Shown piece by piece: positions 10,338 to 22,200 of a stretch of 23,022 bases of DNA. The notes below the pieces were generated by a model. That model saw only the letters and a list, made by a program, of their open reading frames with translations, made no database searches and was not told the origin of the DNA. The stretch's first letter is position 1. Each line of letters opens with the position of its first letter. Origin of the DNA: Collodictyon triciliatum (Eukaryota; CRuMs); contig JBHJMP010000360.1 of NCBI GenBank assembly GCA_043381765.1, positions 1-23,022 of the forward strand, given 5' to 3'. Made by a program: the position numbers and the translations under genes.

Positions 10338-13121
10338 TTATTTTGCCTTATTCTTATCACAAGTCGGTTCGTCCTGTGCAGAAGGCATTCAATATCATAG
10401 TGGTGCTATCGACTCCGAACGGATATCAAGAGAAAAGAAGAGGAAGGTGAAGTGGAGAGTCTTGTGGGCTTTCATTGCTTCGTCCATACCTGCAGCTTTG
10501 CCAAAACTTCTCCAAATGAGGGTCGGTTCTTTGGGCTTCCGTCCCAGCAGTTTTGCATGAGGCGCGCTAAAGTGGGGTCACAGGAACTTGGAACTTCAGG
10601 TCGCGACCCGTTCATGACCTCTGAGTTTCCTTTGAGGGCAGGGATGTCCGAAAAGGGTCTCTGCCTTGTGACGACCTGGGTGATTCATGTTTTTTCAATC
10701 TCTTTCTTGGCTAGATTCTTGCATCTATTTTCAAAAAGAGAACTAAGTCAAATAGAAAATTTAAGTGATATCAAAACAAAAAGATCAGCAGAAGGAACAA
10801 AAAGGAAGGAAGGACAGAAGGAAAGGGGAAAACACGGGAGCCTACCCCCCTTGTAAACCTAAAAATTGGATACGTAAAAATCACCGATGATTGCGCTCAG
10901 CAACATAGACAACCACAATTCTGTACTTCAGGGGCCATCCACGCAGCAGTGCCACATCTCGTCATTGTTTGGTTCTCAGCCTTCATTCTAGACATGCCAA
11001 AGTCAACCAGCCTCACGTTCAATTCATCGGTGAGCATCACATTTGAACTCTTCAAATCCCGATGCAGAATAGGAGGAGACCTGGTATGCAGATAGGTCAT
11101 AGTGTCACTTATTTGCTCCAGGATTTTCCATTGAGAGGCAGGCGCAATGACTTCACGAGATTGAAGCAAATCGAACATATTGCCCCTGTATGATTCATCA
11201 TAGAAATGACTAAATTCTGGCTTTGGTAAGTAAATAAACACCTGCAATAGATGCGTTGCTCAAAATAAGGCGGCGAATGTGGCAGCAAAATAATCGTCTT
11301 GGTATTTCTCTCTTTAAGATATTCATGTTCTATAATTTCGAACTGTATAACCTAGAGACATATTCGAGAATCAACATTCGGTTTCCTGGTTTCAAGGAAG
11401 CTGCTATGAACAGGGCGATGTGTGGATGGCGGATTCCTCTGTTTTGAGAAATAATAAGGCACTATCGAAAAAAAAGGCTTAAGAAATAATTCATCGTTGC
11501 TTCATTATGTTGACTTCTGAGAGAAGTGCGAAATAGGCTTTATCCCTGGACTGTTGCTTCAAGAGCCTTTTCACAGCCACATCCAGCCCCTACGATATTC
11601 AGACAAAAAGTACAGTAAAATTTGCTTGGAATTATGAAAACCTCTGTGGTATTATCACCTATATATTATAGAGGTGATAATACCACAACCTCTTTCTTGG
11701 CTGAAAGCTAGTCATATCAGTTAATCTTACATCGTATCTGGCCCGGTAAACTGAAACGAAGGAACCTGATCCGAGGTATAGATCACTCATCTCCAATCTG
11801 TTCATATCAACCTCCTAGCCAATGTTCCTAGACTCGAACTTGACATCACTGTTCGCTGCACCTGTATAAGACCATTTGAAAAGTACTACTTTAAACGATG
11901 AAACCATTTAGGGAAAAAAGAGGTCTATCGAATGACAGGGACAGTTATAAATACTTTAGCAATGAAAACACAGACTCGTGGTGAGAATGGACGAGGGAAT
12001 TCCGTGAGACCCGGAGCCACACCCCGACCCGCTTCCTGAGCCAGAGACGACAAAATATGAACACCTCTCTTTGAGGCTAGTAGGCAAGACCTGTCGAACG
12101 AAACACGGAAATTGTAAGCTTTGATAGAGTTACACATCAAGATTGCATGAAATGAATGCTTCTTATCAAGATATTAGATGATATTACCCCATATAAATGG
12201 TCAGGTGTGCTGAGGCCCTTCCATGTATGGGCACCTAAGTCTCGAACAGTAGGAGGGCCACCGCGATAAGCCAAGTCACTGATTTGTATGTCCTGTTCAT
12301 TTGCACCATTATTGCCCATCATCAGAATCTTTTCCTTTTCTTTCCTTTTTTTTTTGGATCTAGTTTTGTATCACATAGCGGTTGTGAAAAAAAGAAGGCA
12401 TGTAAATTATAATAAAACAAACTGCTATTACATCTTCGTTGACAATAATTTGTCCATCCTTTGTGAAAGCCTCCACTCTGTTGAAATGTTTTTGGTTGTA
12501 AAAAAGGAGCAATTTTCTCTCTTTTTCTTTTGGTGCGTAATCTTGGGTTACCATCATTAATACATATATTCATTCTGAAAAACATTCAAAACCTCGCAGA
12601 GCGATTCACCATTCTACAAAAGTAGTCCATACGGCGGCTGATTGGATCTTCTTGGCAAGTGGGCTCGCCAACATGAATTCCCTGCCAAAATTCAATTAAT
12701 TTTTAATAATAAATGTCTCAATTATAAGGCTCACGCAAATTAGAACATATTCAAATTAATCTCTACTCCAGAAATTACCAAAATTGAAACATTGCAAATC
12801 AAGATATTGTATTCGAAACTTTAATTTTTCTCATATGAAATTAAATGTATCACCATGCGAACCCTGAGGCCATTCAATAGAAGAATGTCGCCAGCCTCAA
12901 CCTTCGATGCAGCATCGAATTCCAGTATCCTGTCTGGCCATTTGACCTCTAACAGGGAATGTTGGACGTCGAAGCAGAAGCTGAGAGCATGCTCGGTGGA
13001 TTGAAAAGCCACCATGAAAGCATCTCCCTCCGTCTTGACTTCATAGCCCTTAAAGTAGACGTGTATTGTAATGTGAAAAGGAGAAAGTAAGGCGATTCCA
13101 GTTTTCTTCTTCTTCTTCTTC

Positions 13122-13219
<98 letters not shown>

Positions 13220-16200
13220 TCGCATCGGAGCCAAAAATTTTGTTGGTATAGACAAGGGCACCTCATTCCTTGGTATACATCCTCGAATCTCATCATTATG
13301 CTTATTTAGTGCATCACTCATATCTTCGGGAGCATGCTCCCACAAGTGGGTAGATGACTAGTGACAATTATGAAATAATTAGAAAATAAGTTGTTTTTTT
13401 ACTTTGATAACAATGAACCACCTGAACATCATTGAAAACCAGAGTGACACGACCAATTGGAGCCATGGGTTTCTCGAAAAATGATAAGTTGCAATTGAAA
13501 AAGTATAAAAGTAAAGGAAAAGGCTTAAATTGAATATGCAACGAGATTTGTTTTATAAGAAAAATAGAATATTCATACGGCCTTCTTTGAGTATGATTCG
13601 TTCTTATTAGCTTCATCAACAAAAGGTTGAATTTCTTCCACTATTTGACTAAAAGACAGTCTTGAGGTTGGGGTTTGACTCCAAGATGTGGTTATCATAG
13701 CCTTAATCTTTGGGAGTATACCCTTACCTGCATCGGTTGGTAAATTGTCTCATGCTTTGTCAGGTCAGCCATGTTAACCTTTATAAAGCCAAACCTATGA
13801 TATCTTCGGACATGTTTGGTCGCAATCCTTCGGTTTGTATGCGGGATGCTATGGAGAACGGCATGGTCTGGATTCAATACATAGTTAATTAAATACACTA
13901 GTAAACATGTCTTCTTTACATCGTATTCAGAGTATATATGTGCAAAAAAAAAATACCGATAAATGATTCATGAGCAGTTTAGTTCAATTAGAATGCACTT
14001 ACCTCGCCCTCATATGGATCCATTTGGCTGAATATTTCCCAGCATACAATCACAAAACTAAATACATCCGATGCCATAGAATAGTCGAAGCTCCTTATTA
14101 CCTTTAAGATAATGTTATACAGTTTCAGTTGTCGCATTTCTTTTCTTCATTAGCATATGTTAACTCTATATTGGCCCCAACATCGAATGGAGATGTGTGC
14201 ATACCTCGGGAGCACTCCAAAATAAGTAGTTGTTGGTATCTTCTCCATTTAATCTCAAATTATGACGGATTGTATGTAAGCTAAAATCACTATTGGAAAA
14301 AAATTTGATTCTCAATTTTTTAATACACAATGATGTGAATTATTGTTGCCTGCGCAGTAATAAAAATTAGTATCAACCTTATCTTTAGGTTCAATTTTTC
14401 ATCAACCTGTGTAATTAAAAGTTAAAATAGTTTTGAATTTATTTGGTAAGTGATATCCACAAAAATTTGTAATGAAGTTGGTTTACGTGGATATTGAAGC
14501 TCGTCAGGTTACGATGAAGGATGACAGGAGTACTCATATGAAGAAAATTCATTCCTGAATAGGATGAAAAAGGGCACAAATTATATTTTTACCTCATGCA
14601 TCAAAATAAGAATAAATTATGTTTTTTTTTACCTCTCACAACGTCGAGTGCAAAAGTAAATTTATGGACACAATACAGGTCGAATATAGGATTGTGCAAT
14701 AAGTCATATAGAGTTCCTCTGGGTATAAACTCGACTAATAGTGAAACATGGAGATTTCAAGCATACTCCCATGTACAGAGTTATGTTTGGGTGTCTCAAC
14801 TCCCTGTTGAGTTCAAAAAAAAAAACTTAAAAACAGTTTTATTATAATTTATATTCAAAAAATGCGCATGAAAGGCACGTTTTGAGAAGTAAAAATGCGC
14901 CAAATTGGATATCTCTTCACTGAATGCTTTCTTGGTAATCTAATTCAGGTTTTGATTGGAGAGTTTCTTCACAGCAACTCGAGAACTACAAACCATCGCT
15001 TCATAGACCTATTAATATCAATATTTATTTTTGCTTAGTAAGAACATATTATTTGTCATTAAATAATTGGCTCTTTTTTATGATAAAAAACCTCAAATAG
15101 CGCTCCTTTTCCAACAATCTTCAAAATTTCAATATCTTTCCAGTCTATTGCCGATAATTTTGACATCTGATGTAATAAAACGGAACGCTAGCTAAGCTCT
15201 CATAATAATAGAATCAAGCTAACTTAATTTTTTCAAAATGAATGACCTCTCGCTGCTCGTTCAAATTCGTGTAACATCTCTTTACACCAAAAAAATGCAA
15301 AGAAGATGATAAAAAAGGAACCACCAACAACTCCACTAATAATAACTTCATAAGGAGTCGATTCTGTTATTGTTCATGATTTAGATGAACGAGCGTTTCA
15401 ATATATTTTAGGAATCGAGTAAATAAACCCACATTTATGGATAAATAAAACTTTAACATAAAACAGAATATCAGGGGACATAAGCAAAAAGATAAAAAAA
15501 ACCTGATGGTTTTTTGAACCATGAATCACAAACAGCCTAACTATATATGTGTAGGTAGAGTATACAGAAGTGCGGTATGTCTAAATTCAAAGATACATTT
15601 TTATCAGACACGGAGCATTTTGAGCAATCATTCGTTTTTGAGCGATAATATCCGGCATTACAGGTACATTCTTGACTGTTTGAGAGGTGGCTGTTTGGAG
15701 GACAATCTATTATATTTCATTTTAAAAAAAATCAATTAATTACGAAAAAATAAAATAAAAGGTGATGTTACATGAGAAGGAAAAGGTATATCTCACCATG
15801 GTAAGACAAAGAGAATCCCTTTCCTCCTCCATTTTTGTTCGAAACAAAGTGGATGTAAAATTGTCTTGTGGTAGAATGAAGCACTCTAGATTTCTCTGAC
15901 TTCTTTGTCTTTGAAAGGATTTGTCTTACAATTTATGGAATAGCAACAAAAATTCATGGACACTTCTGCCTATTTTAAGTCTATACATACGAGCGAGTCG
16001 CTATATTGGCCAATAAGTGACATGGTTTCCCTCTCTGGTGAATCGTAGATGGACAAATAGTCTCCACTTCCGATATTCTCGTTGCTGACAAATAGGTAGT
16101 TTGCCTGTAATGTTGTTTAGTAAATTTGAGCTGCGTGGCGCAAACGCGATGGTAAAGGTGTCTATTAATATAAAATATACATTATTGACTATCCACGAGC

Positions 16201-19200
16201 AATTTGTATTCGGTTGGTACTCAGCACTAAAACTTCCATCGGTGATAACTCCCGTTGAATTGGACGCGTCGATTACGTTGTTTTTCGAGCAATACCCTTT
16301 CAATATTGATTTCATTGAAGTTTAGAACTGTCCCTGATTCCGTCAATACTATATATACAGTTAAAATGAACACTTTTTTTTATAAAATTAACATGATTGA
16401 ATTACCCAGTTCATACGTCGACAACTGGTCAGAAAAGCCTTGGTCATAGCCTCCACCGAAAAAGTAGAGTCTTTCGTGCATGTTGGCCGATTTGTGGTCC
16501 GATACTGGCATCGGCTTGTCTCCTGATGGATACAACGGAACCCAAACATTCTCGTCTATATATTTTGAAGAAGAAAAAAGGGCGCACAACCAAAGTAAAT
16601 ACGAACATTCATAATTAAAACCCGAATTTCTGCCAAATGATTCAATAACATGCCTATTTTATATGCATGTAGTCCATTAACAGGTCCAAAGGAGTAACCC
16701 CCATGCAATACGAGATTGCCATGGCTTATTCCCGAGGAGAAGCGGGGTACACCCGGGGATGAGTTGTTTGTGCGAAACTCGATTTGTGTCCAGTTTTTCA
16801 CCACTGTAGATATTGATAAGGATATCTATTGGTTAAACATGGACTCAAACGAAAAACAGTAGCCTCAAGAAATTAAGCACGAACAGAAGTCGTAAGACCA
16901 CATTTCGTCCATCAATGCTGATTCATCCGATTTTCCACCATAGAACCATATTTTAGAATCGTACACGAACGAAGTAGAGTCGAATCTATTTGATGCAAGT
17001 AATAAAACCCTTAATATGAATTTTTTTAGATGATAGTGATCATAATCATAAAGTACCTTATCGAGGGCGCAGGCGATAAAAAGTTGTAGTCTCCATACAG
17101 GTTTCTTGCAGTTATGTTCATGACAAACATGGTTTGATACTCTATATCGGTAAGCATATACGAGGGTCTCCCACCCCACATATATAGAGCGTCATCATAG
17201 ACAGCACCTACGATTCTGTGTGGGAAAATGGATTAAGGAAAACAAATTAAATTCTCACTCTACTAATCGTTATACCCGCTGCGTTGATTCGGCTGGTTGG
17301 CATACAAAGGACGTTTCCCTTTTGGTGACCTCATGATTACAGTACTCCATGATTTTGTTTCTAATAAAAAAGTTTTGCAATCATAAATCAATAATACATT
17401 GGAAAATATGTGTATCCAGATTTTCTAACCAAGTTTGAAAATCCATGTTTCTATTGATGGGATTTCGCTTTCGCCGCCAATCAGGAAAAGATTCCCATCC
17501 ACGAAGGCTAAAACAGGATTGCTTCTTGGGAAAGGTAGGCGATTCAATTTTGCGTCAGACATTGACTCTCTGTGAATGAGCTCCCAAGTTTTGGTTTCTA
17601 TTGAACAAAAAAGGGGAGGATTCAGCATGTTTCAACTTCGCTGGTATTTTTTCTATTGCATCTCAAAAAATAAATTGCAAAAAAAAAATACTTGTATGGT
17701 AAGCCCATAGGTCGTTTATCCTTGCAGTAACCTCGCGGCATACCTCCCCGCCAAATACATATATTCTATTCTCATCAGAAATCATGCCGTGTCTTCTCCT
17801 TGCGTTAGGATAATGGTCAAGGGATGTGTCTTTCCATTCTTCGTCAGATAAATTCCATATCCATGACTCACTTAAAATGCATGATGCACCTGATAAAGAA
17901 GTGTCAAAAGTTTATTGTAATTTCTGATGTGTACAACATTTCATAATACATGGGTTTTGTAGACACCTGTATAAACAGATGCACCTCCGAAGATGAGGAC
18001 ATTACTGCCCACTTGAACGGACGACGCAGAGAATCGAGAGGGCGGGTCGGAGAAAGATATGGACGATGAATCGAGATACGAGTATGATTCGTACCATTCC
18101 ACCTCCCATTTTTCTAATATATTGATAAAAAAATATTATATTGAAATCATCCAAAAATAAAATTTTAAATATTTAATTAATAGGTTTGCGGATAGAATAA
18201 TTACCTATGTCAATCGATACAACATCCGAAAGAGATGTAAACGTCGGACTTCCTTGAGCTTGGGTGACCCCACCAAACACTTGGAGCTTACCATTCCACA
18301 CACCAAAGGCAGTGAGTGCTCTATTTTTCAAGATGAAGCCGAGTTTTTATCGAATCTCAATATTTGAGTGAAGCACTAAATGTTTACAATGGAAATAAAA
18401 ATTACCGATTGAGATTACAGTAATCAAAACTATCACAGGTCTCGTAGTTGCTTTTTGGGGTTCCGATACTTGCAATATTCTTTGAAGCTATCAAGATGCC
18501 GTTAATTTTATATTTCCTATTCTCCCGAGTAAAATATATTGAAAAATACAGATGAAATATCTAAATTAGTAAATGACAAACCAAAATCGTAGATAACTCC
18601 CCCACTGGATATCTTTGTGGATGTAAGTCCCCCAAAAATATAGAGCTTGTCTTTATAGATGAAGCTGACAAAAGATACTCTAGTGCCGTTTATATGTCAA
18701 AATCGGATGACAATAGTGAGACAACTACAGTATGAAGTCTTGCCTGGAAATGTCATTTGACTTTCCGCCAGGAACCAGCAACACCGAACCAGCGGCTATG
18801 AAAATATAATGCATTAGACTTGGTATCCTGCACAAACTATGTTTCTTTGAATATGCATCCTTAAAAATCATAGTTCAAAAAAACATGTCTACCAAAATTG
18901 ATTTCCCAGATTTCTCCGTGATTCTTGAAGGCATCAGAGCCACCAGTCACATAGATTTTGTTTTGGTAAGCATTACAACCGTGACCAGACCTTGGCTTCA
19001 TCGGTGTCTTGGTAATTACATTTTAAATCTTTTAATAGTTTCAGACAGTTTTGCCAAATTACTTTCACAAATTAATTCATAAAAACAGCAAAAAATCTCG
19101 AAAATTTTAAGAAAACCGTGTTGCTGTGCACCCTCCACTTGTTGTTAAGTGTGTTCAATATGAAAATGTCGTTCATGTATTTCCCTATTGCAGTATCGTA

Positions 19201-22200
19201 TCCTGCAATCAAAAATATTTGTGACTCCATTGACACAATACAGGTTGCATCGCGTGGATTGGGCACAGCTCCCGATAATTTTCTCCTTCTCCATGTGTGA
19301 AAATCTAAAATATAATAAAATATAATAATTGAGCAATATTTTTCATGGTTCATTTTCAAACGATTCATTTTACAGATCAAATCGATATCTCACCAAGATT
19401 ATCAATGGAGTGCGCTTGATTCAAGTCGAAGTAGCGCCTTATATTCTTCGATTCATCAAATACGTAGCCGCCCATTATGAAGCCCACATTATTAATCTTT
19501 GTTGTCAAAGGTGCGATTCTTGGGTGTGGGTTTTCACTCTCGATAGTCCATACATTTCTCTCATCTTTAGGAGTAATGTGTTTTTAGATTAGAATAGAAA
19601 GATGAGAAATATATGGTTTTAACCCAACCTGATAGATGAACACTTGTGTTGAGGTAGCAAAATGTCTAAATAACAGAATAGTTAGTATCGGGTTCATTTC
19701 GCTATTATTACTTTTAATATAACTGAAAAAGTAAAATAAAAATATATCAAAAGTCCACCAAAGCTTTCAGAATCGATTGGAGGATAAAAATTACCTGATT
19801 TTGTGCAGGCTGCAAAGTTCCAGAAGGACATGCAATACATTCCATATTTTGAACCCTGTAAAGTTTTGGTGTTTAGCTAACCTTTTCAATATTTTTCTGA
19901 TACAATAAGTGCGATTAGCACCTGTATGTGTTTTCTGGGCATGTGCACCCATCTGATGAAGGACTCGGTACTATGTTTCCTCTCGGACATACTGAATGCA
20001 TATTTGTATGTAAGATACCACGACACTCAAAATCAACAAGCATGCCAAATAGTAGGATATTGTATTTGTAACAGAGTGGAATATGATTTGATAACATACA
20101 AGGTAACAAGAACATGACATAGAATGAATACCAAAGACGCGAATTTTAAAGCCGTCATCAAGTGTACTGGAGTCTTTTGATTGGAATTCGACAGAAAAGC
20201 CACCCGGTGTTTCAATAAATAGTCCGTGTGTATCCTCACTGCCCAGGCTCTTGGTAATAGACTGACCCTGCAAAGTTTTCTTTGTGACGGGATTATATTG
20301 ACCACATATAAATAAAGAGAGCAAACATTTCTCTGATACACTATCAGCGTTGTATCGCCCGAAGCCAAGGATATTTCAGAAACATATAGATGAGAGGCGC
20401 TCTTGTATTCCCATCTGCATGAAGTTCCAGCAAAGTATCTGCCCAGTCCACTTCCATCATCAACTAAGTACACCCCCGGGTCTTGCTCAATCTCACTGTC
20501 CTCACAAAATCCTGTTTTTGGGATTAGTAATGTGATAAAGTACAAAAAAATTATAATGGTAGTGGTAGTTAGCAATTCTTGACGATTTGAGGTATTATCT
20601 ACTGATATCAAAGGAATTCATGGTATTCCCAAATCCATTCGAAATTGACCCTCCAAAAACATAGAGTTTACTGTCCAAAATAGCTCCAGATGAATACTAG
20701 AAAAGATGAATATTAAGAATGATACATAGCCAATTCAATCCCGGAAAAGATAGCATATTTATCATGGAGCTTACCCAAAGAGGCGGTAGATTTTTTGTGT
20801 TTATGTATGTCCAACTAGATTTCACTGGAATATTTTCAAATGATTGGATTGACTACAGGATTCAGTAAAGTTTGGCATATACCACGAGTTTCTGTTTTGA
20901 ATACATACCTGGGTCGAATGTCCATATGTCATTCATATTTTTGGAGCCGTCGTACCCATTTGCCACGAATAAGCGACCATCGTATCTGATAGCAATCATG
21001 TTAGTGCGTTTGATTGCTTTCAAGAGGAATAAAAAGGTATCTTACAACTTATAAAAATGATATCTTACGCAAATGATGAGTAACCGATTGATAGGACTGG
21101 CGAATTTCCTGGTAGACTGACTTTTGACCAGGATTTGAGACCTTTTGGAAAATGATGAGAATATATTTGCGTTTGGCAGCGACAACAATCGGTGTGGTTG
21201 CATATATAATAAATAGATGTGTAGAAATGTATTGACCTGTGTCTAAGCACCACATATCACTCTGAACTGTCTGTAAAACTCCTCCAAAAATGCAATATTT
21301 CTCGTTCATGCTGAATGAAGAGAAGTAGCTCCTTGGTGTGGGAGCTTTGCCGGCTGGCTTAAATCCAGTGACAATAAGGCCATCAGCGCTCCAATTAATC
21401 ACATGGACGTACCCGACATCGGCGCCAGAAGAACTGAAAGACATTTTGGGACCCAACATTATTTAATTTTATTTTAATCATAAATATAACTAAAAACACT
21501 CAAATATATAATATAATCACCTTGAAGACCCTCCCCAAATGTATATGTTGTTTCCGATAGATAATGGAGATGTTGCATATCGAGACGAGGGTGGATATGG
21601 AGACTTGTCTGTGACACTCAGCTTCAACCATGACTTTGACTCTATGATTGATTTGGGAAAGTCCACAGCATCATGTTACAAGAATAAGCGATGAATAATT
21701 GAATCTCTGGTTTTTAAATTCGCTCCAAATATGCATTACACATACCCAAGCTAAACTTCCAGTATGACGACTCAGTCGGAAATCCACCTTTTGTCCCTCC
21801 AAAAATCAATACCGTGTCATTCATCGCGATTTGAATTGCATCTCCACGTCCTATATGCATAGTTATTTTATGGTTATTTATTGATTGATAAGAGTTGAAA
21901 TTAAAACAAACCAGACGGGAGTACTTTGTCATTTTCTTCAAAAACCTTTTCCCAGCTTCTGCTAGCTTTTTTTAAATGTTATTAGATCTAGTGTACCAGA
22001 AATTAAAAGAAAGCTTTTGAAATTAATTAAGCACATGTAAGAATGGTTTACTTGTATCGAACATCCAGATATCATTATAATTGATGGCGTCTTTACGACA
22101 TCCGAAGCCTCCAAACATCAGGAGTCTTTTATTTGATATGGGAACTAGTGAAGTTGATGCTCTTCCAATTGGATAAAATGATGTTGACTTTGAGTCCCAT

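Larger units (their letters stand above)
10490..11812 (-). other. C-terminal TKL-type protein kinase domain
   Basis: The exons give, in order: MNRLEMSDLYLGSGSFVSVY (glycine loop), DVAVKRLLK (beta-3 Lys), SEVNIM (helix C Glu), GIRHPHIALF, LEYVSRGNMFDLL, then YLH with ILHRDLKSSNVML (catalytic loop, HRD Asp and Lys present), VDFGMSR, GTAAWMAPE, and finally RQRPFSDIPAL and LMQNCWDGSPKNRPSF. This matches the TKL group (RAF/MLK/DRK-like), usually Ser/Thr kinases. All nucleotide- and metal-binding residues seen are intact. The segment that should follow APE, with the DxWSFG-type helix F motif, was not found between 10690 and 10896. One intron in the N-lobe appears to be GC-AG. Confidence 0.85.
12060..13475 (-). 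other. Class III nucleotide cyclase domain with adenylate-cyclase signature
   Basis: Exons give RVTLVFNDVQSSTHLWEHAP (first metal Asp), HNDEIRGCIP, GYEVKTEGDAFMVAF (second metal Asp; Lys where guanylyl cyclases have Glu), GLRVRM, GIHVGEPTCQEDP, RRMDYFCRMVNRSAR (Asp for adenine; Asn and Arg of the transition-state pair), TKDGQIIVNEDV, and LGAHTWKGLSTPDHLYG. The order and spacing closely match fungal and amoeba adenylate cyclases, converting ATP to cAMP. All metal, purine and transition-state residues seen are present, so activity is predicted. DYFCR departs from the usual DYxGx at two positions. It follows a kinase-like domain, as in receptor guanylyl cyclases. Confidence 0.92.

Noticed and set aside
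10452-10856. 134-codon plus-strand frame
   Set aside because: It overlaps the minus-strand exon with LMQNCWDGSPKNRPSF, clear kinase subdomain XI; the plus frame is a shadow.
13695-13898. Minus-strand 67-codon frame through the kinase-like domain
   Set aside because: A different frame gives SIASRIQTEGLRPNMSED, which fits the kinase fold and splices in phase; the longer open frame does not.
14735-14760. 13-nt or 32-nt GT-AG intron to explain the frame change
   Set aside because: Far shorter than the other introns here, and the resulting peptides lose conserved kinase residues; a simple indel is likelier.
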